DNA from: Bacteroidota bacterium
GTDB lineage: Bacteria; Bacteroidota; Bacteroidia; 2-12-FULL-35-15
Assembly: GCA_016707685.1 (NCBI GenBank)
Contig: JADJHE010000004.1
Span: 1-64,000, forward strand
Reading direction: 5' to 3'
Length of the DNA stretch: 64,000 nt
Shown: positions 55,566 through 63,350 of the stretch, piece by piece
How positions within the stretch are numbered: the stretch's first letter is position 1
Layout of the letters: each line of letters begins with the position of its first letter
The notes under the pieces: generated by a model
What the model was told of the DNA's origin: nothing
Seen by the model: the letters and a program-made list of their open reading frames with translations, nothing else
The model's database searches: none
Made by a program: the position numbers and the translations under genes

Positions 55566-56609
55566 CTAAAATGGATCCGCAAATCGTGGATCATTAATAA
55601 ATGTGTAATCGGAGAGTGTTTTTAAAAAGGAAATAATATCCGCTTTTTCTTGAGCTGTTAATGGAATACCACCTACAACATCGGCACTAATGGTACTTGA
55701 ATTAACTACTCCTGAAGAATAGTGATCCAAAACTTCTTCCAACGTTTCAAATCTTCCATCGTGCATGTATTGTCGAGTTAAAGCAATATTTCGTAATGAA
55801 GGCACCTTAAATGTTCCAGAATCGGCAGCTAACATTGTTATTCTACCTCTTCCTGCATCTACAAAAACAGAATCCAAACCATTATTCATAAACTGATAAT
55901 TTGTAAACAATGGAGCGGTATGACAACTGTTACATTTTTGCTGAAATAGATTCAAGCCATTCATTTCATTTGTCGATAAAGATGTTTCGCCACGTGAATA
56001 ACGATCATATTTAGAATTGTATGAAACCAACATTCCTTGAAATTGAGCCATCGCTTTTAAAATCAATTGGGTTGTTACCGTCTCTGTTCCAAAAGCTTCT
56101 CTAAACAATCTACGATAATCTGCATCACCTTGTAATTTGCTTACCACATTATTGATATCCTCATCCATCTCCACAACATTCGCAATAGGACCAAGTGGTT
56201 GTACTTCGATATGATTAATTCCTCCATCCCACATAAAACTTGTATTCCAATTCAGATTAAATAATCCAGGTGCATTACGAGTCCCAATTAAGCCATCGAT
56301 ACCATGACTTACAGCATGATCCAAATGGGAGAATGCCGCAAACTGTTGATGACAACTTCCACATGAAATGGTATTGTTCCTTGAAAGTTGGGTATCATAA
56401 AACAATTTACGCCCCAACACAAATCCCTCTTTTGTTAAAAGATTGGTAGAAAAATCGTACACAGGTGCAGGCCAACCAGAAGGAACTATCAGCCGAATAT
56501 TATCGGCTGGTAGTTCATCTTTTATAACAGGGTCGACATGACAAGATTGTAATGCAAAAAGCACAATTACAAAAACTGAAAATAGTGATATGTAGTTCCT
56601 TTTATTCAC
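55566..56609 (-). CDS. MbnH-like / MauG-family di-haem cytochrome c peroxidase
   Basis: 347 residues. The lipoprotein signal ends VIVLFALQSC (Cys23). Two haem c motifs, CGSCH (83-87) and CNSCH (226-230), mark a bacterial di-haem peroxidase fold. RNAPGLFNLNWN, SFMWDGG, KVPSLRNIALTRQYMHDGRF and ETLEEVLDHY match the MbnH/MauG branch. In methanobactin operons MbnH modifies a Trp of MbnP to kynurenine, giving it a copper site. The gene lies 17 bases downstream of an MbnP-like gene, so a paired function is likely. An alternative is a general H2O2-detoxifying cytochrome c peroxidase. Confidence 0.82.
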   Translation of the reverse strand: MNKRNYISLFSVFVIVLFALQSCHVDPVIKDELPADNIRLIVPSGWPAPVYDFSTNLLTKEGFVLGRKLFYDTQLSRNNTISCGSCHQQFAAFSHLDHAVSHGIDGLIGTRNAPGLFNLNWNTSFMWDGGINHIEVQPLGPIANVVEMDEDINNVVSKLQGDADYRRLFREAFGTETVTTQLILKAMAQFQGMLVSYNSKYDRYSRGETSLSTNEMNGLNLFQQKCNSCHTAPLFTNYQFMNNGLDSVFVDAGRGRITMLAADSGTFKVPSLRNIALTRQYMHDGRFETLEEVLDHYSSGVVNSSTISADVVGGIPLTAQEKADIISFLKTLSDYTFINDPRFADPF

Positions 56610-56626
56610 TCTACTAATTTACAAAA

Positions 56627-57412
56627 TTAATTATGAATATGCTCTACCGAAAACATATCCGCATAATTATCAGCTACTGTTTTTGCGCCAGTACCTGGCA
56701 TGTGAATCGTGTTTAGCGTTGCAAAGTTAACTGTTGTAGGATTTTTAAACATCTCGCTTAAATCCACCGCAAAATGAATTTCAGGAGTTATAGTAGAACT
56801 TACAATTGCTGTTTCTGTATTAAATGATGGAGAAACCGTTTTTATTGTATTGTTTATGCCAGAAAACCCTCCTACATGAAACAACAATGCATTACTTGTT
56901 GCAGTTGATTGAGGTGAAACACCTTCCATTTTTAGCATAATGTATCCACTGCTCCATGTCCAAAACATTCCGTTCGCTGGATCTAATGCACCCGTTTGAG
57001 AACCCGATACATTGCGTGCACTATCCACACCAATCACAAATTGAATTGCATCGTACGTATCGAATGGAACATTCGTCAATGCTAAATCCAATGAAGCTAA
57101 ATCGTTTGCTTTTAATAAATGATAGCTTTCTGTCTCAGTATATTTTACTACCCCTGCTTTTAATAATTTAATATTTGAAATGTAATAGTCGAATTTGGTA
57201 ACATTAAATGTATCGCCATTCGCATTTGTGTACAATTGTGTACTCAAAACCAATGCATTGGTATCAACCATGTTTTCGAAATGCAAATTTAAACTCCCTG
57301 TAGTAGCAGCAGGTGTAACTAGTGCCGGCTCTTCATCTGGATCTTTTTTACAAGATGTGAATACAGTAGAAATTGCAATTGTTAAAATGGAAATATATTT
57401 TAAAGTTTTCAT
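56627..57412 (-). CDS. MbnP-like copper-binding lipoprotein
   Basis: 261 residues. The lipoprotein signal ends ISTVFTSC (Cys21). The body has the MbnP pattern: GSLNLHFEN near 39, KFDYYISNIKLL near 73, VPFDTYDAIQFVIGVDSARN (115-134), GALDPANGMFWTWSSGY (141-157) and a C-terminal IHFAVDLSEMF and MFSVEHIHN. In MbnP/MbnH pairs a Trp in the protein is oxidised to form a copper site; Trp151 and Trp153 are the obvious conserved-looking ones here. The family usually sits beside TonB-dependent receptors. No methanobactin precursor peptide is seen. The start is 46 bases downstream of a CRP-type palindrome. Confidence 0.8.
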   Translation of the reverse strand: MKTLKYISILTIAISTVFTSCKKDPDEEPALVTPAATTGSLNLHFENMVDTNALVLSTQLYTNANGDTFNVTKFDYYISNIKLLKAGVVKYTETESYHLLKANDLASLDLALTNVPFDTYDAIQFVIGVDSARNVSGSQTGALDPANGMFWTWSSGYIMLKMEGVSPQSTATSNALLFHVGGFSGINNTIKTVSPSFNTETAIVSSTITPEIHFAVDLSEMFKNPTTVNFATLNTIHMPGTGAKTVADNYADMFSVEHIHN

Positions 57413-57429
57413 AGGTTTAATATTTTATA

Positions 57430-57437
57430 TAAAGTTA
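57430..57437 (-). promoter_or_regulatory. candidate -7-like box for the MbnP-like gene
   Basis: TAACTTTA on the minus strand, one base from TAnnTTTG, ending 18 bases before the start codon at 57412. The same sequence occurs upstream of the HMA-domain gene. Together with the palindrome at 57458-57475 it forms a plausible activator-dependent promoter. Confidence 0.38.
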
Positions 57438-57457
57438 ATAATAGATTTATTGTAAAT

Positions 57458-57475
57458 ATGTGACATCAATCACAT
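57458..57475. promoter_or_regulatory. CRP/FNR-family operator-like palindrome
   Basis: ATGTGACATCAATCACAT matches the CRP consensus TGTGA-N6-TCACA perfectly, plus one extra paired base on each side. Its centre lies about 41.5 bases upstream of the start predicted from the TAACTTTA box at 57430-57437, the class II activator position. It overlaps neither coding gene, but ends 5 bases from the stop of the small ORF at 57480-57569. Confidence 0.6.
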
Positions 57476-57479
57476 ACTA

Positions 57480-57569
57480 CTATTTTCTAAGCAATTTGTT
57501 GATTGAATATAATTCTTTCGCAGAATAAATAAACAAAACAATTGCTAGTATTAGCAATGCTTTAATCAT
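57480..57569 (-). CDS. predicted 29-residue single-pass membrane microprotein
   Basis: ATG at 57569 to TAG at 57482-57480. The peptide starts MIKALLILAIVLFIYSA, a clean membrane helix, and ends in a basic/polar tail (KELYSINKLLRK). It lies 43 bases after the 122-residue Cys protein on the same strand and just before the CRP-type site. Small helix-only subunits occur with respiratory and metal transporters, but nothing here fixes the role. It could also be chance, since the sequence is short and AT-rich. Confidence 0.42.
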   Translation of the reverse strand: MIKALLILAIVLFIYSAKELYSINKLLRK

Positions 57570-57612
57570 TCTTCAAAAATTTTAGTTGATAATTATTAAA
57601 AAAAGGAAATGA

Positions 57613-57981
57613 TTACGCTCGAGGAGGTTGAAAAATAGAATCGAGATAGTAAGCGTAATTTGTCAATTGATAAAAAACAACCAATTGATTATTGGTTAAA
57701 TCTGTATTAATGATATCAGACTTTTCAACCTCTGAATAAAATTGATTTTCATACTTCTCTTTTTGTGAATTAGAAGTCTGATTCTCCTTCTTGTCTTGCT
57801 TTTTTAATTCTTTTGCGAGATGGCATTTTCCATTACAAGTCGATTTGGGTTTCTCCTTGTTTTCACATAAATTCTTTGCAATGTATTCTTTGTTCATCTC
57901 ATAATCAGCCATTATCAATAGCTTTGAAGCCGATTGAAACAAGAAAACGAAAGCAACTAATATGGCGATGAATGATCTCAA
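57613..57981 (-). CDS. small Cys-containing envelope protein, leader gene of the MbnP/MbnH unit
   Basis: 122 residues. An N-terminal hydrophobic segment (FIAILVAFVFLFQSASKLLIMA, ~4-25) is a signal anchor or signal peptide. Next comes a Cys/Lys-rich stretch, LCENKEKPKSTCNGKCHLAK, with three Cys and a His, then a long charged Lys/Glu/Gln region and a C-terminal VFYQLTNYAYYL...FQPPRA. The Pro-rich C-terminal end resembles that of the 104-residue protein at 62055-62369 (LPSRAPPLV). I recall such proteins near metal and TonB-receptor genes in Bacteroidota but know no function. It shares a 74-base divergent promoter region with the HMA-domain gene. Confidence 0.6.
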   Translation of the reverse strand: MRSFIAILVAFVFLFQSASKLLIMADYEMNKEYIAKNLCENKEKPKSTCNGKCHLAKELKKQDKKENQTSNSQKEKYENQFYSEVEKSDIINTDLTNNQLVVFYQLTNYAYYLDSIFQPPRA

Positions 57982-57999
57982 TGTGTTTTATTTGTATTA

Positions 58000-58007
58000 C
58001 AAAATTA
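58000..58007 (-). promoter_or_regulatory. candidate -7 box for the 122-residue Cys protein gene
   Basis: TAATTTTG on the minus strand matches TAnnTTTG, 19 bases before the ATG at 57981. A weak TTTC lies 19 bases further upstream. Confidence 0.35.
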
Positions 58008-58018
58008 CAATAAAATTC

Positions 58019-58049
58019 TTTTGAAAGCCGTTTTTATTATCTAACTTTA
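58019..58049 (+). promoter_or_regulatory. candidate promoter for the HMA-domain gene
   Basis: TTTTG (58019-58023) and TAACTTTA (58042-58049) are 18 bases apart, close to the Bacteroidota TTTG/TAnnTTTG arrangement. The start codon is only 7 bases after the -7 box, so the message would be nearly leaderless, which lowers confidence. Confidence 0.3.
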
Positions 58050-58055
58050 TTAAAT

Positions 58056-58589
58056 ATGAGTAAAATCAGGAATACCATAATCACTCTACTTTTAATTTTT
58101 AGCTTTTCGAAAAACACAAATGCTCAATTCATTTCTGCAATTGTTGGAATTGATGGATTAACGTGCTCTGCATGCTCTTATGCCACTGAAAAGTCCATCC
58201 TAAAATTAATTTTTGTAGATAGTGTTTACATGGAATTGGATAAAAACATTGCCACCGTATTTTTCAAAAAAAACATCCCAGTCTCCATTAAATCATTATC
58301 ACAAAAAGTATACGATGCCGGATTTGCTGTAAGAAGCATTCATGCCATCGTAAACATTGAACCGACAACAATTACAAACGACTACTGCTTAATTTTAGAA
58401 AATAACTTGTATCATTTTATCAAAATTGATGGCGAAAAAAAACTATCTGGACCCACCAACATAAAATTTATTGGCGAGAAACTGATGCAAAAACAGGAAT
58501 TCAAAAAATGGAAATTGTTTTGCTCTAGTAGTTGCAAAAGTCAAATGATTCCTACTATTAAAAACGAATATTTTGTAACAATCCCTTGA
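58056..58589 (+). CDS. secreted heavy-metal-associated (HMA) domain protein
   Basis: 177 residues. A signal peptide (IITLLLIFSFSKNTNA) is followed by an HMA domain (25-95) with GLTCSAC (Cys37, Cys40), the metal-binding CxxC of copper chaperones and CPx-ATPase N-termini, and a second strand VYDAGFAVRSI. The C-terminal ~75 residues include a Cys pair in FCSSSCKSQM, which may add metal ligands. Export of an HMA domain suggests periplasmic copper delivery. The stop overlaps the start of the next gene by 4 bases (TTGA). Confidence 0.78.
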   Translation: MSKIRNTIITLLLIFSFSKNTNAQFISAIVGIDGLTCSACSYATEKSILKLIFVDSVYMELDKNIATVFFKKNIPVSIKSLSQKVYDAGFAVRSIHAIVNIEPTTITNDYCLILENNLYHFIKIDGEKKLSGPTNIKFIGEKLMQKQEFKKWKLFCSSSCKSQMIPTIKNEYFVTIP

Positions 58590-59530
58590 TACGAAAATTC
58601 ATATATACTATTCTATTATTTTTTGCTACTACTAATAGTAAGTCGCAAGAGCTGTTTCCTCATGTTGATCCTGCAAGCAATATCCCAAAGGGTGTTCTTG
58701 GAATTCGTGTTGTAAACGAAGGATTTAATGAGGTTACTCAATTTAGAAGCTCACAAAGTTTCAGATTCATGTTTGGAATTACATCCAAATTTATGTTTAC
58801 ACAATCGTTTAATTTTAGCAACCATCATGGACGAAAATTCCCTTCCGACTTTATTGCAAATGATGGCAACATAGGCATACACACACATGGGGTTGAAAAA
58901 GGGAATAAATATCCCTATCAATTAGACAACTTCAACTTGAATTTGAAATATCGTTTTTTTAGTAACGATGGAACAAAAAATCATTTTAGGATGGCAGCCT
59001 ATCTTGAATTAGCAGGAGGGAAAGAAGCGCACGATGAGGCAGAACCCAATTTAATGGGCGACAATGGAGGAATTGGAGCTGGCATTACTGCAACAAAATT
59101 AAAAAATCGTTTTGCTATTTCATTAACTGTTGGAGGAATTATTCCTCAATCGTACTATTATCAAAAATTGGATTCAACCCTACAAGTTAAATACGGAAAG
59201 GCAATTAATTATAGTTTATCAATGGGATTTTTGTGTTTACCAATTAAATACAAAAGCTACAAACAAATGAACTTAAACGTGTATTGTGAATTTATTGGAA
59301 AGGCTTATGAAAAAGCCGAAGTACTTAGCAATTCTAAACAAATTTTAATTGCTGATGCACCTGGATTGGAAGCGGGAAAGTATTTAGAGATACGACCTTC
59401 TATTCAATTTATTTTTAACTCAAATTTACGAATCGATTTTTCATATGGTCGCCCATTAATTGGAAGATCCTATACACATAGCTATCCGCTGTATTATTTT
59501 ACAATTCAGAGATATTTCTTTTTCAAATAA
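58586..59530 (+). CDS. outer-membrane protein partner of the HMA-domain protein
   Basis: 314 residues starting with TTG inside the previous stop, so translation is coupled. The N terminus IYTILLFFATTNS is a signal peptide. The rest consists of amphipathic beta strands (FRFMFGITSKFMFTQSFNF, DNFNLNLKYRFF, FRMAAYLELAGG, LNVYCEFIGKAYE, IDFSYGRPL) ending in FTIQRYFFFK, as in outer-membrane barrels. A His pair in NFSNHHGRKF and GIHTHGVEKG in an early loop could contact metal. Family not recognised. Confidence 0.65.
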   Translation: MIRKFIYTILLFFATTNSKSQELFPHVDPASNIPKGVLGIRVVNEGFNEVTQFRSSQSFRFMFGITSKFMFTQSFNFSNHHGRKFPSDFIANDGNIGIHTHGVEKGNKYPYQLDNFNLNLKYRFFSNDGTKNHFRMAAYLELAGGKEAHDEAEPNLMGDNGGIGAGITATKLKNRFAISLTVGGIIPQSYYYQKLDSTLQVKYGKAINYSLSMGFLCLPIKYKSYKQMNLNVYCEFIGKAYEKAEVLSNSKQILIADAPGLEAGKYLEIRPSIQFIFNSNLRIDFSYGRPLIGRSYTHSYPLYYFTIQRYFFFK

Positions 59531-59553
59531 TCAGCCCTAAAACAGGGCTGATT
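59529..59553. terminator. bidirectional intrinsic terminator
   Basis: AATCAGCCCT pairs with AGGGCTGATT around AAAAC, followed by ATTTTTT on the plus strand. It separates the convergent OM-protein and TonB-dependent receptor genes. Its left arm overlaps the last base of the OM-protein stop. Confidence 0.87.
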
Positions 59554-59558
59554 ATTTT

Positions 59559-61999
59559 TTATTTTTTTATATTGAAAGGAATAACTAGCTTAAAACTAAT
59601 ATTTCGTCCCATATTAAATACACCCGATCTTCCTGTTGAATAATTTACAGGAGCATATTTTAATCTGCTCAAATGATTTTGATATCCAACATCTAGTATA
59701 TTATTTGCAATTATATAAAATGAACAAATCATTTTATCTTTAACAACAACATCAGTACCTATGCCTGCATTAAGAAGATAATAATGAGGTGTTTTAGTTT
59801 CTGTTGAATAAGCCGAGTGGATTTTATTTTGAGCAAGATAATAGTCAAGCTCTATTTTCAAATAGGTGTTTTCAATACACCAAAACCATTTTTAAACTCG
59901 GCTTTTAGTTGAGATTGGTATTTGGGCGCGGGCATAAATGGCAAATAACTCATCGAATCGGGTTGACGAAGTTGAATCCCTTCAACAAATGAAAATGAAT
60001 TTTCGAAATGCAACCAATCTAATGGATGAGGGTGAATATCAAACAACAACTCTCCTCCGTAAAGAAGTGCATTGCCAGACACAAAACCAAAAACGGTATA
60101 ACCATCTCTAATAGAATCCTGATTGGAATAAGCATTCATTTTTTGCAAGTAAATATAATTCGTAATGGAATTTGCAAATACATCCACTTGTGCAGTTACA
60201 TGTGTAGAATTTATGCCCAAAGAATAATCAGCCTGGAAACTATGTTCTGGTTTCAATTTTTTATTACCAATTTCATATCTAATTGTTCCTTCGTGCACAC
60301 CATTTGCAGAAAACTCAGCAATATTAGGAGCACGGTATCCTTTCGATAAATTAAACTTTGTGGTAATATCTTCTGAAATCTGAAACGTAAATCCAAAGCT
60401 ACCTGATAATCCCGAAAAAGTAGAGTTAGTGTATTCAAATTGCCTGTAGGCAGATGTATCTGAAACATCTACTTTTTGGCCATCCGAATTCACATATAAA
60501 TCAGCTACATTCAGCATTCTAACATCGTATCTTATTCCAGCTGATATATCAAGTCGATTCTTTCTTTTATGAGCAAGAATAAACCCACCAATATCAAACA
60601 AATCATAATCAGGAATCAAAAACTCTACACCCTTGTTCTTTGAGTTTTGTTGCATCCCATTAATGCCAAAAGAAACATTCAAATCATTCTTATTAGGCAA
60701 TACATATCGCACATCATAATTTACGGTGTTTAATAAAAAGAATAAACCATATTGAGATTGCTTTAATACGTCTGCATATTCTTTTCGTTGATTCTGTTGA
60801 AAACCTACAATTGCCTTCAAATTACCCTTACCTAAAACAAAATTGTTATTTAAAACTGCCTTATAATGATTTATCTTTTGATAAGGAGCATATAATTTTG
60901 TATGCATAAAATCATTATCCGTGGCAATTGTTTCCACAATAGTTGTATCATTAAAGGCGATGGGTTTTATAAAACTTCCAGTTAAACTATCCCTTTCACC
61001 TTCAACGATTCCCGGCATCATTTCATACGCACTAAAATGCAAATGAGAATATCCCCATGATTTATTAAGACCTAAAACGCCACTTATTGTGTTTTCTAAA
61101 AATCCTGAATTAAAAACATATCCATCATATCTATTTTTGTAAGCATGAGCTGATTTGTTTGAATAACGAACATCCCAAATCAAACCTTTTAGATTTCCAT
61201 TTACGTTAGCAGAAATTGCTTTAAGTCCATTATTTGTTTGGTAATTCGTAATTATATTCCCTTTGATTTTTCCTTCAGGTAATGTTGGTGCAGAAACAAA
61301 ATTAATAACACCGGCAATTGCATCCGACCCGTAAGACAAACTAGCAGGACCTTTTAATATTTCTACTTTGTCTACAGAATATTCATCTATTTCTAAACCA
61401 TGTTCATCACCCCACTGCTGGCCCTCTTGTCGAATACCATCATTTACAATAACAATACGGTTGTAACCAAGGCCTCTAATAACAGGCTTAGAGATTCCTG
61501 TGCCTGTTGACACTTGATTTATCCCTGGCTGAGTTGTTAAAGCATCTACAATATTTGTGGCTGATGCTTGAAGCAAATCGGTTTTCGAAACAATTGTTGT
61601 TGGGGTTGGTGTTCTTTTCAACTCACTTGCCGTTGACAACCCTGCTACTACAATCTCATCCATTTCTTTTATAGACGACTCCATTTCAAAATTTCTAGTA
61701 TTTACATCTGCAAGATTAATTGTTTCTATAACCGTTTTATAGCCAATTAAACTAACATGAAATAGCAATTGTGATGAGGGTAAATTTTCAATTAAATAAG
61801 TACCATCCGCTTTTGAAATGGTTCCTTTTTTTAAATCTGGAATATATATGATAACACCTGGCAATTTTTCCCCAGTTGCTTTATCTACAATACTTCCTGA
61901 TATACTTTTCTTTCCAATCCCTGCAGAGCCTTCAGTGGCTGATGCATGACTTATAACAATGAACAATATCATTGTTATATATAAATATATTGACTTCAT
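59559..61999 (-). CDS. TonB-dependent receptor (frameshifted near its 3' end)
   Basis: 813 residues once a missing A near 59872 is restored (GVLKNTYLKIELDYY expected; as given the frame stops after LKTPI). Signal peptide from the ATG at 61999 (MKSIYLYITMILFIVISHASA). A carboxypeptidase-like N-terminal extension (ISGSIVDKATGEKLPGVIIY) precedes the plug domain (TPTPTTIVSKTDLLQ, QPGINQVSTGTGISKPVIRGLGYNRIVIVNDG, DEYSVDKVEILKGPASLSYG) and the 22-strand barrel. The repaired C terminus ends FKLVIPFNIKK. His-containing DEHGLEIDEY in the plug may face substrate. Likely imports a metal or metal complex, given its neighbours. Confidence 0.85.
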
Positions 62000-62054
62000 A
62001 TAAATTGTATAAAAATTAATGATGCATCGATTAATCATCGACAAAAATTAAATT

Positions 62055-62369
62055 TTATACAAGAGGTGGAGCTCGGGAAGGAAGTAAATAATTAAATTCA
62101 ATTGAAACTTGCTCTACTTTGAAAGGATTGAAAACAAAACATTTTCCATTATCAAGCACAAAGCAAAAAGGAGAAATTAAATCTGCTGAGGAAGAAAAAG
62201 TATAATCACAAATAGAACAAGAATGCTCTAATTCATGAAAATGTTTGTCAGAAGCTGAACAATGAACGTCATCGGCATGTTCAATAGCATGAATCTCTTT
62301 CTCTACCAAAGGGAATAGAAAAAGAAATAAGAAAATTATTGAACAATATTTTTTAAACGTTTCTTTCAT
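62055..62369 (-). CDS. small Cys/His-rich envelope protein preceding the TonB-dependent receptor
   Basis: 104 residues. An N-terminal hydrophobic helix (YCSIIFLFLFLFPLV) is a signal or anchor. The next ~45 residues are rich in potential metal ligands: HAIEHADDVHCSASDKHFHE, then HSCSICDY with CxxC. The C terminus, YLLPSRAPPLV, is of the Pro-rich type seen in the 122-residue Cys protein of the neighbouring operon. It probably binds a metal in the periplasm. It is followed 55 bases later by the TonB-dependent receptor gene on the same strand. Confidence 0.65.
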   Translation of the reverse strand: MKETFKKYCSIIFLFLFLFPLVEKEIHAIEHADDVHCSASDKHFHELEHSCSICDYTFSSSADLISPFCFVLDNGKCFVFNPFKVEQVSIEFNYLLPSRAPPLV

Positions 62370-62375
62370 TTACTT

Positions 62376-62387
62376 TTACAAATGTAA
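62376..62387. promoter_or_regulatory. TTACAAATGTAA near-palindrome with overlapping -7 box
   Basis: The core TACA-AA-TGTA matches the TACAnnTGTA operator of CopY/BlaI-type repressors. On the minus strand the same bases read TACATTTG (62379-62386), the TAnnTTTG box, with TTTG 23 bases upstream. The ATG of the 104-residue gene is only 9 bases further on. It may simply be the promoter. Confidence 0.35.
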
Positions 62388-62413
62388 CCAATTTTATTTT
62401 TAAATATTACAAA

Positions 62414-62863
62414 ATGCAAATTTCAAGATTCAATATTCGTGTATATGGTCTATTAATAAACGATTTCAATCAAGTATTAATAAGCGATGAAATCATAAAA
62501 GGACATTATATAACAAAATTTCCGGGAGGAGGATTAGAGTTTGGCGAAGGAATTATCGACTGCTTGAAACGAGAATTTAGGGAAGAGACGAATAATGATA
62601 TTGAGGTCGTGAGACATTTCTATACAACTGATTTTTTTCAGCAATCGGCTTACAATCCAAGCCATCAAATAATCAGCATTTACTATATTGTTAAGGAAGG
62701 GAATAGCTTTAATTTAAAAACGACAAGCACACCCTTTGATTTTAAAGAACACATCGATGAGGCGCAAGCTTTCAGATGGTTATCCATAAAAGAGTTGACG
62801 GAAGAGCAATTTAGTTTACCGATTGATAAACTTGTATCTCTACTACTTAAAGAACAAGCATAA
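62414..62863 (+). CDS. Nudix hydrolase
   Basis: 149 residues. The Nudix box fits Gx5Ex7REUxEExxU: Gly39, Glu45 in GGGLEFGEG, then REFREETNND at 53-62. Nudix enzymes hydrolyse nucleoside diphosphates linked to other groups using Mg ions. The substrate cannot be told. N-terminal strands RFNIRVYGLLIND and HYITKFPGGG are typical. It faces away from the TonB operon and converges with the RsbW-like gene. Confidence 0.88.
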   Translation: MQISRFNIRVYGLLINDFNQVLISDEIIKGHYITKFPGGGLEFGEGIIDCLKREFREETNNDIEVVRHFYTTDFFQQSAYNPSHQIISIYYIVKEGNSFNLKTTSTPFDFKEHIDEAQAFRWLSIKELTEEQFSLPIDKLVSLLLKEQA

Positions 62864-62893
62864 AAAAACGAGCAACAATTAATGTTGCTCGTA
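62862..62893. terminator. intrinsic terminator between the Nudix and RsbW-like genes
   Basis: ACGAGCAACA pairs with TGTTGCTCGT around a 5-base loop; on the minus strand it is followed by TTTTTTTA. It mainly serves the RsbW-like operon. Confidence 0.83.
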
Positions 62894-62933
62894 AGTAGTT
62901 TGTTGAGTAGTAAAAACAGTGTATAATGTATAT

Positions 62934-63349
62934 CTAATTGGCTGATATATTAAAATCTAAAATCACCTTGCTGCCGTTGTCTTCAAACGTAACCTTGTCG
63001 GCTAAATTTTTCATTAAGAAAACACCTCTTCCATTCGGCTTTTCAATATTCTCAGGATTTGTTGGATCAGGCAAAGATGTATGATTAAATCCTGCACCTT
63101 CATCTTTTACAATAAACGAAACATGATCTGGATGCGATTTAAAAGAAATATCAATACTCTTGTTTGGGTTTGCTTGATTGCCATGATAAATTGCATTATT
63201 AACCGCTTCGGTTAAGGCTACAAGTATATTACCATAATAATCTTCGCTAATGTTAAAAACGTCACAAACGTCTTCAATCATTTTTCTACCAAAATAATAT
63301 TTTCAGCTTTAGAGCTAATTCTAATTTTTTGATTTTCGGCAAGTACCAT
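62934..63349 (-). CDS. RsbW-like anti-sigma / serine-kinase ATPase (frameshifted near its 5' end)
   Basis: 138 residues when a missing A near 63283 is restored (VEKMIEDVCDVF expected; the given frame stops after ILVEK). A GHKL ATPase of the HATPase_c_2 type: N-box ALTEAVNNAIYHGNQ, G1 VKDEGAGFN and G2 PNGRGVFLMKNLADKV. Such proteins either hold sigma factors or phosphorylate anti-sigma antagonists; no partner is adjacent. It starts at ATG 63349, one base after the stop of the DUF4175 gene, so the two are probably co-transcribed. Confidence 0.8.
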
Positions 63350-63350
63350 C

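Noticed and set aside
57458..57475. Reading the TGTGA...TCACA palindrome as a transcription terminator.
   Set aside because: Stem of only 5-6 pairs with a 6-base loop and no T run; it fits a protein operator better.
56627..57981. A methanobactin precursor (mbnA) beside the MbnP/MbnH-like pair.
   Set aside because: The only short frame found (57480-57569) codes for a plain hydrophobic helix with no Cys, so it cannot be a methanobactin precursor.
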